Below are positions 25,001-37,585 of a DNA stretch of 64,000 nucleotides, piece by piece; within the stretch, counting starts at the first letter, position 1, and each line of letters starts with the position of its first letter. Where the stretch lies: positions 177,649 through 241,648 of the IMG/VR virus record IMGVR_UViG_3300032516_000001; one strand, written 5' to 3'. This stretch comes from a virus. Position numbers and translations under genes: made by a program. The notes below the pieces were generated by a model, which was given only the letters and a program-made list of their open reading frames with translations, was not told the origin of the DNA and did not search any database.

Positions 25001-28000
25001 CCAGTTACGCCTGGTGACCCCTGTGGACCAGTTGCGCCTGTAACTCCGGTAACGCCCGGCGACCCTTGTGGGCCCGTTGCCCCAGTAACTCCATCAGGTC
25101 CTGTTGCGCCTGTAACCCCTGGTGATCCTTGTGAACCGGTAGCACCAGTGACGCCTGGTGATCCTTGCGGACCCGTGGGACCTGTTGCTCCGGTAGCCCC
25201 GTCAGGTCCAGTAGCTCCCGTAACACCAGGACTTCCCTGAGGACCTGTGGCTCCTGTAACTCCATCAGGCCCTGTAGCACCAGTGACGCCTGGTGATCCT
25301 TGTGGACCAGTAGCCCCTGTAACTCCATCAGGTCCAGTCGCGCCAGTGACACCAGGACTCCCTTGCGGTCCGGTTGCTCCTGTTACTCCGTCTGGACCAG
25401 TGGCTCCCGTTACTCCTGGTGAACCCTGTGGACCAGTAGCTCCGGTAACGCCGGGTGATCCTTGGGGGCCAGTTGGTCCAGTGGCTCCTGTTACTCCAGG
25501 ACTTCCCTGTGGCCCAGTTGCTCCTGTAACACCATCAGGTCCTGTTACTCCAGTAGCACCAGGACTCCCTTGCGGTCCGGTGGCACCAGTTGCACCGGGA
25601 GATCCTTGCGGACCAGTAGCACCCGTAACTCCGTCAGGACCAGTAGCACCAGTAACCCCTGGGGATCCCTGTGGCCCTGTAGCTCCTGTAACACCAGTAA
25701 TGCCTGGTGAACCCTGCGGGCCAGTAGCCCCTGTGACACCCGGAGAACCTTGAGGACCAGTGGCTCCTGTTACTCCATCAGGCCCCGTAACCCCTGGTGA
25801 TCCTTGAAGGCCTGTAGCACCATCAGGTCCTGTAGCGCCCGTAACACCAGGAGAACCCTGTGACCCTGTCGCACCAGTAACGCCTGGCGATCCTTGTGGA
25901 CCGGTAGCACCAGTTACTCCATCTGGTCCTGTAGCTCCAGTTACTCCGTCAGATCCAGTCGCACCTTGCGGACCGGTGGCGCCCGTCGCGCCTGGGGATC
26001 CTTGTGGACCAGTAGCACCAGTTGCTCCATCGGGGCCAGTAGCACCGGTTACTCCGGGAGATCCTTGTGGACCAGTTGCGCCATTTGGTCCTGTAGCACC
26101 CGTGATCCCGGGTGATCCTTGAGGCCCTGTCGCACCAGTGACTCCAGGAGATCCTTGTGGACCAGTAGCTCCTGTTACTCCGTCAATACCTGTCGCGCCT
26201 TGTGGACCGGTAGCTCCTGTGACCCCATCCGGACCGGTGGCCCCGGTTGCTCCCTGTGGGCCGGTTGGACCCGTTGCTCCAGTTATTCCCGGAGACCCTT
26301 GTGGTCCTGTAAATCCAGTTACTCCAGGACTTCCTTGATCACCCTGAGGGCCAGTAGCACCAGTTGCGCCCTGCGGACCGGTAGCACCTGTTGCTCCGGT
26401 TACGCCATCAACACCCGTTGCACCCTGCGGACCAGTGGCTCCGGTAACCCCGGTTATGCCTGGGGACCCCTGATCACCTTGAGACCCAGTAACACCAGTT
26501 ACACCAGGGCTGCCCTGATCACCCTGAGGACCAGTTGCACCAGTGACCCCGGTTATACCTGGTGATCCTTGATCTCCCTGCGGACCTGTCGCCCCAGTTA
26601 CACCCGTTACGCCCGGAGACCCTTGATCTCCTTGCGGACCAGTGGGTCCAGTAGCACCAGTGACGCCTGTTATTCCGGGGCTACCTTGCTCCCCTTGCGG
26701 ACCCGTAGCACCGGTAGCACCAGTAACTCCCGGACTTCCTTGCGGGCCCGTAACTCCCGTTACACCAGGCGACCCTTGGGGACCAGTAACGCCCGTCGAA
26801 CCCTGTGGTCCTGTAGCCCCCGTAACACCATCTGATCCGGTAGCTCCAGTTACACCATCAGAACCGGTAGCGCCTTGAGGCCCTGTCGCTCCAGTTATGC
26901 CCGGGGGTCCCTGAGGGCCTGTGGGACCAGTCGCCCCTTGTGGACCTGTGGCGCCGGTTACACCGTCGACACCCGTGGCGCCCTGCGGACCGGTAGCACC
27001 TGTAATTCCAGGACTACCCTGCGGACCAGTCGCTCCGGTTACTCCATCGACGCCAGTGGCGCCTTGTGGACCGGTCGCTCCGGTTACTCCATCAACACCT
27101 GTCGCGCCTTGAGGACCGGTTGCTCCAGTAACCCCATCAGGGCCAGTGACTCCGGGTGACCCTTGTGGACCAGTAGCTCCTGTAACTCCAGTTACACCAG
27201 GACTTCCCTGAGGTCCGGTAGTACCAGTAACCCCGTTAGGACCAGTCGCACCAGTTACGCCATCAACACCTGTTGCACCTTGTGGACCTGTTGCGCCGGT
27301 TGCTCCGTCAGGACCAGTCGCTCCTGTAACTCCAGGCGATCCCTGTGGGCCAGTAGCGCCCTGCGGACCGGTTGGTCCTGTTGCACCAGTTACACCTGGT
27401 GACCCCTGCGGACCGGTTGGTCCTGTTGCTCCAGTTACACCATCGGGACCTGTTGCCCCGGTGGCGCCTTGTGGCCCGGTAGCTCCAGTGACACCATCAA
27501 GTCCGGTGGCGCCTTGTGGCCCGGTAGCTCCAGTAACGCCAGGTGACCCCTGCGGCCCCGTTGCACCGTCAGGACCCGTAACTCCTGTTACACCAGGGGA
27601 TCCCTGTGGGCCTGTTGCTCCTGTAACTCCAGGACTACCCTGTGGGCCCGTAGCACCAGTAACACCTTGAAGCCCCGTAGCACCAGTAACACCGTTTGGT
27701 CCTGTGGCTCCAGTTACACCAGGAGATCCTTGAGGTCCCGTGGCGCCGGTTACTCCGTCTGGACCAGTCGCACCTGTAACCCCGGGTGATCCCTGCGGGC
27801 CAGTGGAACCAGTAGCACCGTTAGAACCAGTAGCTCCTGTTACTCCATCAAGTCCGGTAGCACCTTGAGGTCCAGTTGGTCCGGTAGCGCCTGTGACACC
27901 ATCAGGCCCAGTAACACCAGTTACACCGGGTGACCCCTGTGGACCAGTGGCGCCGGTTACTCCAGGACTTCCTTGCGGACCAGTGGCACCAGTTACACCC

Positions 28001-31000
28001 TGAGGCCCGGTAGCCCCGGTTACACCATCGGGACCAGTAACGCCTGGAGAACCCTGTGGGCCTGTCGCACCTGTAACACCTGGCGATCCCTGTGGACCAG
28101 TGGTTCCTGTAACCCCAGGCGATCCCTGTGGACCTGTAGCTCCAGTAACGCCATCGACTCCAGTTGCGCCCTGTGGGCCGGTCGGTCCGGTGGCTCCTGT
28201 CGCGCCATCAGGACCTGTCGCCCCAGTGACACCGGGTGAACCTTGAGCACCAGTTGATCCTGTTACACCTGGTGATCCTTGCGGACCTGTTGCGCCAGTG
28301 ACTCCATCTACGCCCGTTGCGCCTCGAGGCCCGGTCGCACCAGTAGCACCATCTATACCAGTGGCACCTTGTGATCCAGTCGCTCCCGTTACACCATCGA
28401 TCCCGGTCGCGCCTTGCGGACCAGTGGCTCCCGTAACACCTGGAGAACCTTGTGAACCCGTAGCTCCGGTTGCACCATCGGGACCCGTAGCACCGGTAAC
28501 ACCAGGAGATCCCTGTGATCCAGTTGCCCCTGTGACACCGGTTACTCCGTCAATACCAGTTGCGCCTTGCGGACCAGTGGCACCAGTTACTCCATCAGGA
28601 CCGGTGGCACCGGTAACGCCGTCAACGCCCGTCGCGCCTTGAGGACCAGTCGGTCCGGTGACACCAGTTACGCCGTCAATGCCCGTCGCGCCTTGCGGGC
28701 CGGTGGCTCCAGTAACCCCAGTTATTCCAGGACTTCCTTGAGGCCCTGTGGTTCCAGTTACTCCAGGCGATCCCTGTGGACCAGTAGCACCAGTGACCCC
28801 ATCGGGTCCAGTAGCACCGGTAACGCCTGGAGAACCCTGTGGTCCAGTCGCTCCCGTAACTCCATTAAGACCAGTAGCGCCTTGTGGGCCCGTAGCACCG
28901 GTAACACCTGGAGACCCTTGCGGACCCGTTGCGCCCGTGACGCCATCTGGTCCAGTAACACCCGTAACTCCAGGAGATCCCTGGGAACCAGTAGCACCGG
29001 TCACTCCGTCTACGCCGGTAGCACCTTGCGGACCAGTTGGCCCCGTAGCACCGGTAACACCATCAGGTCCAGTGGCTCCCGTTACTCCAGTGGCGCCCTG
29101 AGAACCCGTAGCACCGGTAACACCAGGGCTGCCTTGCGGACCAGTGGCGCCAGTGGCGCCGTCCGGACCCGTTGCTCCTGTAACACCGTCAGGTCCTGTT
29201 GCGCCAGTGACTCCAGGCGATCCTTGTGGACCGGTAATGCCGGTTACACCGGGGCTTCCTTGATCACCCTGCGGTCCGGTAGCACCGGTTACACCTGGTG
29301 AGCCTTGTGGACCAGTAGCACCCGTTACTCCGTCAGGACCTGTAAATCCTGTGACTCCGGGGCTTCCCTGCGGACCGGTTGCTCCAGTTACACCGTTGAC
29401 ACCAGTTGCGCCCTGCGGACCAGTAGCGCCAGTGGCTCCATCAGGACCGGTAGCACCAGTTACTCCAGGTGATCCCTGCGGACCAGTTGCTCCTGTAACA
29501 CCGGTTACCCCAGGACTTCCCTGTGGTCCGGTTGCGCCAGTAATCCCATCAATACCCGTAGCGCCTTGGGGGCCAGTCGCACCTGTAACTCCGTCAGGAC
29601 CTGTGGCTCCGGTTACGCCCGGTGACCCCTGCGGACCAGTAGCTCCTGTTGCTCCATCCGGACCGGTGGCCCCTGTGACCCCATCAGGCCCCGTAGCACC
29701 AGTGACACCTGGAGAACCTTGTGATCCAGTCGCTCCAGTTGCCCCATCTGGTCCTGTCGCACCAGTTACGCCGTCAATTCCGGTCGCACCTTGTGGACCT
29801 GTTGTCCCAGTAACCCCATCAGGTCCCGTAGCTCCAGTAACTCCGGGTGATCCTTGAGGACCAGTGGCTCCTGTTGCGCCGTCTGGTCCAGTAGCACCGG
29901 TAACCCCCGGGGATCCCTGCGGACCAGTAGCACCGGTTACTCCATCAGGCCCAGTAGCGCCAGTAACGCCGTCAATTCCAGTGGCGCCCCGTGGACCAGT
30001 AGCACCGGTTACTCCATCAACACCTGTAGCACCCCGGGGGCCGGTCGCTCCTGTAGTTCCATCAGGACCTGTAGCACCGGTAACCCCGGGTGAACCTTGT
30101 GGACCGGTTGCTCCTGTAGTCCCATCGGGACCAGTAGCGCCAGTTACTCCATCAGGACCAGTAGCACCAGTAGCGCCGTCAGGGCCGGTAGCCCCTGTGA
30201 CTCCCGGAGACCCTTGCGGACCTGTAGCACCGGTAACCCCGTCAATGCCCGTAGCGCCTTGTGGGCCCGTAGCACCGGTAACTCCATCAGAACCGGTAGC
30301 ACCTCGGGGTCCTGTCGCTCCAATTACACCATCAGGGCCGGTTGCACCAGTTACTCCGGGAGACCCTTGGGGGCCAGTCGGCCCTGTCGCCCCAGTTACT
30401 CCATCAACACCCGTCGCACCTTGTGGGCCTGTTGCCCCAGTAGCGCCATCAGGACCAGTGGCACCAGTGACTCCTGGACTTCCCTGCGGACCCGTAGCAC
30501 CAGTTGCACCGTCAGGTCCCGTAGCACCAGTTGCACCGTCAGGTCCCGTAGCACCTGTAACGCCTGGTGAACCCTGCGGACCCGTTGCGCCAGTAACACC
30601 GTCGATACCAGTCGCACCCTGCGGCCCAATGGGACCGGTGGCTCCTGTGACACCATCTATGCCAGTCGCACCCCGAGGTCCTGTAGCACCAGTAACACCA
30701 TCGATCCCGGTCGCACCTTGAGGACCGGTGGGTCCGGTAGCGCCAGTTACTCCGTCTGGTCCAGTTGCGCCAGTAACTCCTGGCGATCCTTGCGGACCGG
30801 TGGCACCAGTAAGGCCGTCAGGTCCTGTGGCTCCAGTTACACCAGGTGATCCTTGCGGACCAGTGGGGCCAGTTGCCCCAGTTACTCCGTCATGACCAGT
30901 TGCGCCAGTAACCCCAGGTGAACCTTGAGGTCCTGTGGCGCCAGTTACTCCATCAATTCCGGTGACGCCTTGCGGACCTGTCGTCCCAGTTACACCCGGA

Positions 31001-33918
31001 GAACCCTGCGGGCCTGTTGCACCGGTTGCACCATCAGGCCCGGTTGCTCCTGTTACTCCTGGAGATCCCTGGGGACCAGTTGGTCCAGTGGCACCAGTAA
31101 CTCCATCAATACCCGTCGCGCCTTGCGGACCAGTAGCACCGGTTACTCCGTCGGGTCCAATAGCCCCTTGCGGACCGGTCGTTCCTGTTACTCCATCAGG
31201 TCCTGTGGCACCAGTAACTCCGGGTGATCCTTGGGGACCGGTAGCGCCAGTGACTCCAGGTGATCCTTGAGGGCCAGTAGCACCGGTTACTCCGTCGGGC
31301 CCCGTAGCACCTTGTGGACCAGTTGCTCCTGTAACACCATCAGGACCTGTGGCGCCGGTTACTCCCGGAGATCCTTGTGGACCGGTCGCGCCTGTTACTC
31401 CATCAGGCCCTGTTGCTCCCGTAACCCCAGGCGATCCCTGTGGACCAGTAGCACCAGTGACCCCATCGGGTCCAGTAGCACCGGTAATACCAGGTGATCC
31501 TTGATTCCCTTGTGGGCCAGTCGCTCCCGTAACTCCCGGTGAACCTTGTGGACCTGTAACACCAGTAACGCCTGGTGATCCTTGATCTCCTTGTTGCCCT
31601 GTAGGACCGACTGGTCCCGTAGAACCAGTGCCGACACCCGGTGGTCCTTGTGGCCCAGTTGCTCCGGTGACTCCTGGTGAACCCTGATCACCTTGGGGAC
31701 CTGTAGCGCCAACAATTCCTGGTGATCCTTGATCTCCTTGGGAACCCGTAGGACCGGTAGCACCCGTTACGCCAGTGATTCCTGGTGAACCTTGAAGTCC
31801 AGTAACTCCTGGCGAGCCTTGGTCACCCTGTGGTCCAGTAGGCCCGGTAGCCCCAGTGACTCCTTGTGGCCCAGTTGCTCCTGTTGGTCCAACAGGCCCT
31901 GTAGAACCAGTTCCAACTCCTTGCGGCCCTTGGGGACCTGTGGCACCAGTAACACCCGGTGGCCCTTGATCTCCTTGAAGACCAGTAACCCCGGGCAATC
32001 CCTGATCTCCCTGTGGACCAGTAGGTCCGGTAGATCCAGTAACTCCGGGTGATCCTTGTTCTCCCTGTGGACCTGTAGGGCCAGTTACTCCTGGCGATCC
32101 TTGCGGTCCGGTAACGCCAGGCGATCCTTGTATTCCTTGAGGACCAGTAACTCCTGGCGATCCCTGTGGACCAGTTGTTCCTTGCGGTCCAGTAGGTCCA
32201 GTTGGACCAGTAGCTCCTTGATGCCCTACGGGTCCAGGTAACCCAGTAGCTCCTCTAGGACCAGGAACGCCTTGTACACCCTGAGGACCGGTCGGTCCCG
32301 TCGAACCGATAGGTCCAGTTGGACCGGTAGCTCCTGTTATCCCAGGAGATCCTTGTGTTCCCTGAGGCCCTGTAGCTCCTTGCGGCCCTGTGGGACCTGT
32401 GGCTCCTGTAACTCCTTGGAGTCCTGTAAATCCAGGAGACCCTTGAGTTCCTTGTGGACCTGTCGAACCAGTTACACCAGGTGATCCTTGAACGCCTTGT
32501 AACCCAGTCGCACCAGTGACACCGGGTGATCCTTGAATTCCTTGTGGTCCAGTAATGCCCTGCAGTCCTATAGAACCAGTTGGACCAGTTGCGCCGGTAA
32601 CACCAGGTGATCCTTGAATTCCTTGTAATCCAGTAACGCCCTGGACGCCGGTAGACCCTTGAGGTCCAGTAACGCCTGTAATACCTTGTGGACCTGTTGG
32701 ACCGGTAGCTCCCTGAGGTCCTGTTGGACCGGTAGCTCCCTGAGGTCCTGTTGGACCTGTAACCCCTCGCGGGCCATTATCCCCCTGAGGACCAGTGGCT
32801 CCTTGTGGACCTGTGGGTCCGGTTGGACCAGTCGATCCAGTTACTCCCTGTGGACCTGTAACCCCCTGTGGACCTGTAACTCCTTGTGGTCCGATATCCC
32901 CTTGTGGACCTGTGGGGCCGGTCGGACCCTGAATACCGGCTGGACCGGTTACTCCTTGCGCTCCCGTGGCCCCGAGAGGGCCTTGAACACCAGTTGCCCC
33001 CTGAGGACCCGTTACCCCTGGAGAACCCTGTGGACCTGTCGTCCCAGGGCTTCCTTGGGGTCCTGTAACCCCAGTAGCTCCACGTAATCCGGTAGCTCCC
33101 TGAGGCCCAGTCGGGCCAGTATCTCCTTGATGTCCTATGGGTCCTGGTAATCCAGTAGCTCCCCTTGGTCCAGGAATGCCCTGCACTCCTTGGGGACCTG
33201 TTGGGCCTGTGGCCCCTGTTGGACCAGTGGCTCCTGTGGGACCAGGAAGTCCAGTGGCCCCTCTAGGCCCAGTTATGCCTGGACCGGTTACTCCTTGGGG
33301 ACCAGTTGGACCAGTGGCTCCTGTTACCCCAGGAGATCCTTGGATACCTTGAATGCCTGCGGGCCCGATAGCTCCTGTTGGACCAGTGACACCAGTGATT
33401 CCATGTGCCCCGGTCGGCCCGATAGACCCTGTTGAACCAACGGGACCAATTGGACCAGTGGCGCCTGTGATACCAGGTGATCCTTGTGCACCGGTAGCTC
33501 CGGTAACCCCTGGAGATCCTATTATGCCTTGGGGACCAGTAGCTCCCTGTGGTCCTATAGCTCCCGTAGTTCCAATAGGACCGGTTGGACCTGTAACCCC
33601 TTGTATGCCTGTTAGACCAACTGGTCCTGTAGGACCAATTGGCCCAGTAACACCAGGGCTACCTTGGATACCCTGCGGGCCAATTGGCCCGATAGATCCA
33701 GTAGCTCCTGCCGGTCCCGTTAATCCAACCGGACCTGTTAAACCAGGACTTCCCTGAATACCCTGTGGACCTGTAGCCCCGGCAGTGCCTGCAGAACCAG
33801 TGGGCCCAATCGGACCAGTGACCCCCTGCGGACCAGTTGGACCTGTCGGCCCTGGCGGTCCAGTTGCTCCTGTCGCGGATCTCAGTCCGCGTGGGTTTCC
33901 ACAATTCTGCTGGGACAT
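22036..33918 (-). CDS. Giant collagen-like fibre protein (3,960 residues)
   Basis: An 11.9-kb gene. After a short head ([17 protein letters not shown]), nearly the whole chain is perfect Gly-X-Y triplets, roughly 1,190 of them. The usual units are [12 protein letters not shown] and GATGPDGVT, with Thr dominating the Y position and Pro frequent. A non-collagen beta-rich insert of about 250 residues lies near residues 3143-3394. The C-terminal ~125 residues (from about 3835) are globular and probably trimerise the chain. Collagen-like trimers occur in phage tail fibres, BclA of Bacillus spores and giant-virus fibrils (family knowledge). There is no prolyl hydroxylase nearby, and stability may instead come from Thr glycosylation. 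Unit lengths vary in multiples of nine bases, so recombination has kept the frame. Confidence 0.93.
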   Translation of the reverse strand: MSQQNCGNPRGLRSATGATGPPGPTGPTGPQGVTGPIGPTGSAGTAGATGPQGIQGSPGLTGPVGLTGPAGATGSIGPIGPQGIQGSPGVTGPIGPTGPVGLTGIQGVTGPTGPIGTTGAIGPQGATGPQGIIGSPGVTGATGAQGSPGITGATGPIGPVGSTGSIGPTGAHGITGVTGPTGAIGPAGIQGIQGSPGVTGATGPTGPQGVTGPGITGPRGATGLPGPTGATGPTGATGPTGPQGVQGIPGPRGATGLPGPIGHQGDTGPTGPQGATGLRGATGVTGPQGSPGTTGPQGSPGVTGPQGATGVQGPLGATGAQGVTGPAGIQGPTGPTGPQGDIGPQGVTGPQGVTGPQGVTGSTGPTGPTGPQGATGPQGDNGPRGVTGPTGPQGATGPTGPQGATGPTGPQGITGVTGPQGSTGVQGVTGLQGIQGSPGVTGATGPTGSIGLQGITGPQGIQGSPGVTGATGLQGVQGSPGVTGSTGPQGTQGSPGFTGLQGVTGATGPTGPQGATGPQGTQGSPGITGATGPTGPIGSTGPTGPQGVQGVPGPRGATGLPGPVGHQGATGPTGPTGPQGTTGPQGSPGVTGPQGIQGSPGVTGPQGSPGVTGPTGPQGEQGSPGVTGSTGPTGPQGDQGLPGVTGLQGDQGPPGVTGATGPQGPQGVGTGSTGPVGPTGATGPQGVTGATGPTGPQGDQGSPGVTGLQGSPGITGVTGATGPTGSQGDQGSPGIVGATGPQGDQGSPGVTGATGPQGPPGVGTGSTGPVGPTGQQGDQGSPGVTGVTGPQGSPGVTGATGPQGNQGSPGITGATGPDGVTGATGPQGSPGVTGATGPDGVTGATGPQGSPGVTGATGPDGVTGATGPQGATGPDGVTGATGPQGSPGVTGATGPQGSPGVTGATGPDGVTGTTGPQGAIGPDGVTGATGPQGATGIDGVTGATGPTGPQGSPGVTGATGPDGATGATGPQGSPGVTGTTGPQGVTGIDGVTGATGPQGSPGVTGATGHDGVTGATGPTGPQGSPGVTGATGPDGLTGATGPQGSPGVTGATGPDGVTGATGPTGPQGATGIDGVTGATGPRGATGIDGVTGATGPIGPQGATGIDGVTGATGPQGSPGVTGATGPDGATGATGPDGATGATGPQGSPGVTGATGPDGATGATGPQGATGVDGVTGATGPTGPQGSPGVTGATGPDGVIGATGPRGATGSDGVTGATGPQGATGIDGVTGATGPQGSPGVTGATGPDGATGATGPDGVTGATGPDGTTGATGPQGSPGVTGATGPDGTTGATGPRGATGVDGVTGATGPRGATGIDGVTGATGPDGVTGATGPQGSPGVTGATGPDGATGATGPQGSPGVTGATGPDGVTGTTGPQGATGIDGVTGATGPDGATGATGSQGSPGVTGATGPDGVTGATGPDGATGATGPQGSPGVTGATGPDGVTGATGPQGATGIDGITGATGPQGSPGVTGVTGATGPQGSPGVTGATGPDGATGATGPQGATGVNGVTGATGPQGSPGVTGFTGPDGVTGATGPQGSPGVTGATGPQGDQGSPGVTGITGPQGSPGVTGATGPDGVTGATGPDGATGATGPQGSPGVTGATGSQGATGVTGATGPDGVTGATGPTGPQGATGVDGVTGATGSQGSPGVTGVTGPDGVTGATGPQGSPGVTGATGPQGATGLNGVTGATGPQGSPGVTGATGPDGVTGATGPQGSPGVTGTTGPQGSPGITGVTGATGPQGATGIDGVTGVTGPTGPQGATGVDGVTGATGPDGVTGATGPQGATGIDGVTGVTGATGSQGSPGVTGATGPDGATGATGSQGSPGVTGATGPQGATGIDGVTGATGSQGATGIDGATGATGPRGATGVDGVTGATGPQGSPGVTGSTGAQGSPGVTGATGPDGATGATGPTGPQGATGVDGVTGATGPQGSPGVTGTTGPQGSPGVTGATGPQGSPGVTGPDGVTGATGPQGVTGATGPQGSPGVTGATGPQGSPGVTGVTGPDGVTGATGPTGPQGATGLDGVTGATGSNGATGSTGPQGSPGVTGATGPDGVTGATGPQGSPGVTGATGPNGVTGATGLQGVTGATGPQGSPGVTGATGPQGSPGVTGVTGPDGATGPQGSPGVTGATGPQGATGLDGVTGATGPQGATGATGPDGVTGATGPTGPQGSPGVTGATGPTGPQGATGPQGSPGVTGATGPDGATGATGPQGATGVDGVTGATGPNGVTGTTGPQGSPGVTGVTGATGPQGSPGVTGPDGVTGATGPQGATGVDGVTGATGPQGATGVDGVTGATGPQGSPGITGATGPQGATGVDGVTGATGPQGATGPTGPQGPPGITGATGPQGATGSDGVTGATGSDGVTGATGPQGSTGVTGPQGSPGVTGVTGPQGSPGVTGATGATGPQGEQGSPGITGVTGATGPTGPQGDQGSPGVTGVTGATGPQGDQGSPGITGVTGATGPQGDQGSPGVTGVTGSQGDQGSPGITGVTGATGPQGATGVDGVTGATGATGPQGATGATGPQGDQGSPGVTGFTGPQGSPGITGATGPTGPQGATGATGPDGVTGATGPQGATGIDGVTGATGPQGSPGVTGATGPQGSPGITGATGPNGATGPQGSPGVTGATGPDGATGATGPQGSPGATGATGPQGATGSDGVTGATGPDGVTGATGPQGSPGVTGATGSQGSPGVTGATGPDGATGLQGSPGVTGPDGVTGATGPQGSPGVTGATGPQGSPGITGVTGATGPQGSPGVTGATGPDGVTGATGPQGSPGATGATGPQGSPGATGVTGPDGVTGATGPQGSPGVTGATGPTGPQGSPGVTGATGPQGSPGVTGATGPDGVTGATGPQGSPGVTGATGPDGVTGATGPQGSPGVTGATGPDGVTGATGPQGSPGVTGATGPDGATGATGPTGPQGSPGVTGATGSQGSPGVTGATGPDGVTGATGPQGSPGVTGVTGATGPQGSPGVTGVTGPDGVTGATGPQGSPGITGATGPDGVTGATGPTGPQGSPGVTGATGPQGSPGITGATGPTGPQGSPGVTGATGPDGTTGATGPTGPQGSPGVTGVTGATGPQGSPGVTGATGPGITGVTGPTGPQGSPGVTGVTGATGPQGATGVTGATGPQGATGATGPTGAQGPVGVNAGLILWYDNITSDIITPTITSTGISFANTNPDTIHRDSGSFTADNYLVGQKVKVVGSTSGLNDGTYPITAVTASDLTLATFVALTEQGAGPSITLSINNEKLTRVPVSGTPVDETVIVESNDTAGVALDTYATLALVPGSSIPAGTWEFHSWFSVSGGTCTYKYQVVKSVAGVETVLFTTAATSDITSMSPVYNNLEHTIISDIPLGTTDRILVRVLAFNASPSARVAHWHYQGTANASHILTTLAVSAPQGSPGVTGFTGPTGPRGATGVTGVTGPTGPQGSPGVTGATGPTGPQGSPGVTGATGPDGATGATGPTGPQGVTGATGPIGPDGVTGVTGPQGSPGVTGATGPQGATGATGPTGPQGSPGVTGATGPDGVTGATGPTGPQGSPGVTGATGPTGPQGSPGITGTTGPTGPQGSPGVTGATGPDGATGATGPTGPQGVTGATGPQGDQGSPGITGVTGATGPQGSPGITGVTGATGPQGSPGVTGATGPTGPQGSPGVTGATGPQGDQGSPGVTGVTGPTGPQGSPGVTGVTGATGPQGDQGSPGVTGVTGATGPQGDQGSPGITGVTGATGPQGSPGVTGVTGATGPQGGQGSPGITGVTGVTGPQGNQGSPGITGITGITGATGPQGSPGVTGATGPQGDQGSPGVTGATGPQGNQGSPGITGATGPQGSPGVTGATGPQGAVGDSVCMFVAGTTIVNGSTGYQIIGVNTFDASLYSGSTFTFRCILRTANAGITSTLRLYNQTDSVVVNTDPLAASVSLQPEVSTVVLAAGSDLPNANKTYEVQLKQGASSTDACVCDNAEIVVT
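23740..24490 (-). other. Non-collagenous insert domain inside the collagen-like protein
   Basis: About 250 residues of non-Gly-X-Y sequence between two collagen stretches of the giant fibre gene. It opens [17 protein letters not shown] and ends [14 protein letters not shown]. It is rich in Thr, Val and Ser with a predicted jelly-roll-like beta pattern. It may be a second trimerisation or receptor-binding head, a hinge, or a relic of fusion between two collagen genes. Boundaries are approximate. Confidence 0.8.
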
Positions 33919-33919
33919 A

Positions 33920-35116
33920 TTAACTTGCAGCAGTTAGAGTAATTCCCACAGAACCTGGAGCCCCGGGCTGCCCTTTTTCAGCTACTATGAGCCTGGCTGT
34001 TAAAGCTCCTCCTGGCACACAGATGTGAATAATTGAATTCACTGGTGCATTTGAATCTGGAATTGGTCCAGCTAAATCTTGCAAATACATGTTTTGAGTG
34101 GCGGTTGGATCCGATACCGTATAGTTAAAATCTATCATAGTTTCTTGTGATTCTTCCACGCCATTGCCCCAAAGAAGCTTGAATTCCGGATAACCATCTG
34201 CTATCCCTCTTACATATGTTATGTAAAAAGTTAGTTGTCTGATTCGTTCTGGAATTACATAGAATGGTTGGTTGGTCCAACCTCCACCAGCTGGAAGCAC
34301 TTGAGTTGCTAAGTGAACAACTCTCGGAATTTCATATGGACAACACTGATTCATGGGCGGTACTGGCGGGATTGGAACATAAATGACGGTGCATGGAATA
34401 CTGCACGTTGAAGAAGAACATGATGTACAACATGCCAACGCATTCGAGACCGTGGCCGACCTACATACCAATCCAGAGGTATTAATAACCGAAAAAGGCA
34501 TGGATTTAGCCTCAATCGGTGAATCAGCTTGTTCCATGTATTCCCAAGTAATGATATAATCGCCACCAATCATATTAACCGATAAATAAGCATAATATTC
34601 ACCAACACCGACTCTAACAGCAGCAGTTTTTGCTGTTACAGCAGTCCCCAAAGCATCATATATGGTCCAAAAGACACTAAATGGATCTATTGGCAACCCG
34701 TCATCATTTTTAACATAGAGTGGTAAATCACCTGGTCCCAGAAGAGCTCCACGTAAATACGAAAACTCTCCGGCTAATGGTATTCCATCGGCCGTTATCG
34801 GACCGCAAGAGCTATAACTCGATGGATTTACTACGAAGAATTGTTCAGTATCAACTGAAATTTGGTCGCCAGATTCGTCCTGCCACTGCCATTGAATGAA
34901 ATAATTTCCTGTTTTATCAGTCACACTCCATGGAGCATAATATTCACCCGTATTAGCTTTGATGGCGCACAAATTTTTTCCGGATATTTGTGCGCCATCC
35001 GAAGCATAAACTGTCCATCTAACATCAAAAGCGTCCTGAGGGTAACCGTTTGGATTAGTTAAGTATAATCGCAGGTCCCCTTCAGATAGCTTTGTCTGGG
35101 CTGAAAAAGCTGGCAT
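33920..35116 (-). CDS. Virion protein with two Ig-like domains and a Cys-rich hinge
   Basis: 398 residues. Two related beta-sandwich domains: residues ~12-100 ([23 protein letters not shown]...GEYYAPW...GNYFIQWQW) and ~125-215 ([20 protein letters not shown]...GEYYAYL...GDYIITWEY). A Cys-rich hinge around residues 225-260 (CCTSC...CSIPC...QCCP) could form inter-chain disulphides. A C-terminal beta domain ends in [10 protein letters not shown], a short collagen-like tail. The stop lies one base before the collagen gene's ATG. Probably the collar or base to which the collagen-like fibre attaches (inference). Confidence 0.74.
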   Translation of the reverse strand: MPAFSAQTKLSEGDLRLYLTNPNGYPQDAFDVRWTVYASDGAQISGKNLCAIKANTGEYYAPWSVTDKTGNYFIQWQWQDESGDQISVDTEQFFVVNPSSYSSCGPITADGIPLAGEFSYLRGALLGPGDLPLYVKNDDGLPIDPFSVFWTIYDALGTAVTAKTAAVRVGVGEYYAYLSVNMIGGDYIITWEYMEQADSPIEAKSMPFSVINTSGLVCRSATVSNALACCTSCSSSTCSIPCTVIYVPIPPVPPMNQCCPYEIPRVVHLATQVLPAGGGWTNQPFYVIPERIRQLTFYITYVRGIADGYPEFKLLWGNGVEESQETMIDFNYTVSDPTATQNMYLQDLAGPIPDSNAPVNSIIHICVPGGALTARLIVAEKGQPGAPGSVGITLTAAS

Positions 35117-35120
35117 TTAT

Positions 35121-35504
35121 TCATCTCACAAATGTCGCGTTTAATCCACTAGACCCTGTAGACTTAAATGACCCAGACGGAACAATGTCATAGTCCTTGA
35201 TTAATTCTATGCTATATGATGCATGTTTCGTTATAATGCGCCAAAATCCGACCATATGAGGAAAAAATCTCAAGCTATAGAATCCATTGGCGATTTCGTT
35301 AAAATATATACTACCGGATGAAATTGAAGAATCAACGATGCCGGTCCCGTCAATCAGGGGCCAATTTAAAACGCCGTTATTAACGAATACTGTGCATGTT
35401 AAATTTGCCGGTACAATGCCTACCGATCTTATAATTGAATTTATCGGATAATAAAAATCAAGCTGCTCATATATGACTGAACCAGCAGTTACAATGCGAC
35501 TCAT
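35121..35504 (-). CDS. Small single Ig-like virion protein
   Basis: 127 residues resembling one Ig-like domain of the next gene: LTCTVFVNNGVLNWPLI, then GFYSLRFFPHMVGFWRIIT, which parallels the GEYYAPW...GNYFIQW arrangement. Lies 4 bp upstream of the two-domain protein and is co-oriented. Likely an accessory structural subunit of the fibre attachment. The 68 bp upstream (35505-35572) are AT-rich with a TATTAGTATA stretch and no gene. Confidence 0.65.
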   Translation of the reverse strand: MSRIVTAGSVIYEQLDFYYPINSIIRSVGIVPANLTCTVFVNNGVLNWPLIDGTGIVDSSISSGSIYFNEIANGFYSLRFFPHMVGFWRIITKHASYSIELIKDYDIVPSGSFKSTGSSGLNATFVR

Positions 35505-35572
35505 ACTTAATGAATCGAATTAGCATCTTATGATATTTAAAATATTAGTATACCGAGTGACCAATCTCCCAA

Positions 35573-35827
35573 TTACGAGACATCAAAACACATTTCCTTA
35601 AAGTTCTTGATTTCTGTTGCAAATGCATTAGCAACAACCATTCCCCGTCCAGAATAATAAGCCTCCCGCATATCGGAAATTGACCCACCAGGATTTATAA
35701 ATATGAAATATACTCTCTGTCCCTGTCTACGAGTCCGAAGTAGTTGACAGCCTGAGATCTTTAAATAAGCCGCCAAATATATATCATGAAATTCGCACTC
35801 ATCAGTTTCCTGTTTAATGTCTGTCAT
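35573..35827 (-). CDS. DUF5659-like small protein
   Basis: 84 residues with the pattern of the DUF5659 family: an EFHDIYLAAYLKISGCQLL start, a central RRQGQRVYFIFIN strand, a YYSGRGMVVANAFATEIKNFK helix. These small proteins occur in many large phages and have no known function. No membrane segment. Assigned by recalled family pattern, not by a search. Confidence 0.65.
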   Translation of the reverse strand: MTDIKQETDECEFHDIYLAAYLKISGCQLLRTRRQGQRVYFIFINPGGSISDMREAYYSGRGMVVANAFATEIKNFKEMCFDVS

Positions 35828-35878
35828 ATAATCTACCTATGATCATACTTTACTGGAAATAAAGACTATAAAAACAAA

Positions 35879-36706
35879 TCATGCGTTTGCTGATTGAACA
35901 CGATGCTTCCTCATCCAATTTTTTCTCCATTCTCTCTTGCATATCAAGCATTCACGTGATCCTTTACTATTGATTACAGTATTTTCAACCGAGTACTCAT
36001 GACCTTTGGGACAATGAGTCTTGTTTTTATTCAATATAGAACCATGAGCGAGTCCACTCTGACATCTATTGCGAAATTCCGGATCTTTCCACAATTCAGC
36101 ATTTCTAGTTCGATACTCAGAGTCCCACATAAGCTTGGATGACGAAGAACGTTTTGCTTTAGATTCGGGTGTTGACTTTGTTACTTTTGAAGCTTCGATT
36201 ATGCGAGCCTTAATTGCTGGATCAGTAACATTATTTCGCAATATAGGAATCACTTTCTCACGAAATTCAGGATTCTGCCATAATTTCTTTGATTTCGCAG
36301 ATCTTTGTGCTGGAGTCAAAGAAGCATTTACTTTAGTCATGACCCGTAACATTTTTTCACGAAATTCGGGACGATCCCAAGGATTGTTATACGGATGCGG
36401 TGCATGGTCCCCACCTTTTGCTAAGTTAAACCCCTTATCCGGATCTCTTGTATTGAAATGATTGATCCATTTTTCCTCAGCAGCATTGGCTGCTTCTAAC
36501 GTATCGCAAATTTCTAGAATTCCATGAGTGAATGCATCTTTTCCATATTTACGGATAGCATTCCAAAAATGGGCACAACCTCTGCCCCGCTTGTGTTTTG
36601 CATTCGCTATATGCTGATTCCAACGCTTCATCATCGTTAATTTGGTTAACCCGATGTAACGACGGCCGGAATGTATATGCGAATAAATCGTCCAGTGAAG
36701 TCCCAT
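35879..36706 (-). CDS. GIY-YIG homing endonuclease, copy A
   Basis: 275 residues. GIY-YIG nuclease domain at 1-95 (WTIYSHIHSGRRYIGLT, MKRWNQHI, EEKWINHF, GFNLAKGG) with the conserved Tyr, Arg, Glu and Asn. Residues ~105-210 carry repeats of the type WQNPEFREKVI, a DNA-contact module. The C-terminus is a Cys/His finger (HCPKGHEYS...CLICKREW). Free-standing between a DUF5659 gene and virion genes; two further copies are at 42052 and 47326. A mobile genetic element, not needed for virion assembly. Confidence 0.87.
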   Translation of the reverse strand: MGLHWTIYSHIHSGRRYIGLTKLTMMKRWNQHIANAKHKRGRGCAHFWNAIRKYGKDAFTHGILEICDTLEAANAAEEKWINHFNTRDPDKGFNLAKGGDHAPHPYNNPWDRPEFREKMLRVMTKVNASLTPAQRSAKSKKLWQNPEFREKVIPILRNNVTDPAIKARIIEASKVTKSTPESKAKRSSSSKLMWDSEYRTRNAELWKDPEFRNRCQSGLAHGSILNKNKTHCPKGHEYSVENTVINSKGSRECLICKREWRKNWMRKHRVQSANA

Positions 36707-36751
36707 AAGGAACTTTACCAGACGATCTATTCAACCGATATTCGTAAGCCG

Positions 36752-37585
36752 CTAAATTGTGAAGACCGAAACCCCGTCGTCTTCAACGATGTACGCCGCA
36801 ATCCCGGCCGGCAATCCAATCCTTGCTCCTCCAGGCTGGAAAGTGACGCTACGTAATTTGCTCAAATTTCCCCAAACGTATGACAGCAGAACCGGCCCGG
36901 TCTCTACTAACCTTGGAGCTATTACATCAGCAATCCCATTTGCATTATCACCATCACGCAACAGGGCCTGTTGTGCAGCAGTGAGTAGTGTAAATGTGGA
37001 CATACCGTTTATTGCAGCTACAGAAACGTTAATTGTGGTTGGGGTTGGACGGACGATTGCTGCTACTGCAGCAACAGTCAGCCCAACTACTGTGTCTCCC
37101 AATACGTTGTATCCAAGAATTGCATTCAATGTAGAACCATTTGCTCCAGTATCGAGTTGAATTCTTGCTGCTGGTCCTGAATTGGTCGGAGCCACAGTAT
37201 TGATTTGAACATGATTGGCTCCGTCATTTACAGCTATGAACGGCAACCCATTTACATAGAATCCGGAATTAAGATTGGCTATAACGGTCGCTATGGGAAC
37301 AGCAGCGCCAGAAGTTACGGTAATGCTAGTAAAAGTGGCGGCAGCTGTCTGTTTGATCTTGAGAACGTTGGCGGGGGCCGTAGTAGCAAAGGTTGCGGCT
37401 CCGACAGATCCTCTCAGAGAAAGAATCCCCCATCTATTCAATGGTACTAGCAAATCTGCCACTGTAGCATAACGAAAATATCTACTCTGTCCTCTCGGCT
37501 CGCTTGAGAAACAACGTTGTGACGTGTTTTCTACGTCATTGAGATAAAATCTCTGAATGTCTGTTCGAACAAATCCGATACGCAT
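36752..37585 (-). CDS. Virion-type protein, paralogue 1
   Basis: 277 residues from the ATG at 37585, which has GGAG 7 bp upstream and matches the paralogue's MRVGIVRTD start. The frame extends to 37621. Paralogous to 37637-38446: shared RTDxxxxYxxDVENxxQRCFSxEPxGQSR, INTVAP.SGP and IVEDDGVxVF-type endings. Beta-rich with Ala/Thr/Val repeats. Probably a structural protein; the GIY-YIG gene just downstream may have invaded here. Confidence 0.66.
   Translation of the reverse strand: MRIGFVRTDIQRFYLNDVENTSQRCFSSEPRGQSRYFRYATVADLLVPLNRWGILSLRGSVGAATFATTAPANVLKIKQTAAATFTSITVTSGAAVPIATVIANLNSGFYVNGLPFIAVNDGANHVQINTVAPTNSGPAARIQLDTGANGSTLNAILGYNVLGDTVVGLTVAAVAAIVRPTPTTINVSVAAINGMSTFTLLTAAQQALLRDGDNANGIADVIAPRLVETGPVLLSYVWGNLSKLRSVTFQPGGARIGLPAGIAAYIVEDDGVSVFTI

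Noticed and set aside
22948-33757. Many long plus-strand frames rich in Pro/Gly/Ala across the collagen gene
   Set aside because: They are the antisense and shifted readings of the Gly-X-Y repeats and have no start signals of their own.
22400-33880. CRISPR-like or satellite-like repetition
   Set aside because: The repetition is in-frame Gly-X-Y coding with variable unit length, without conserved direct repeats and unique spacers.
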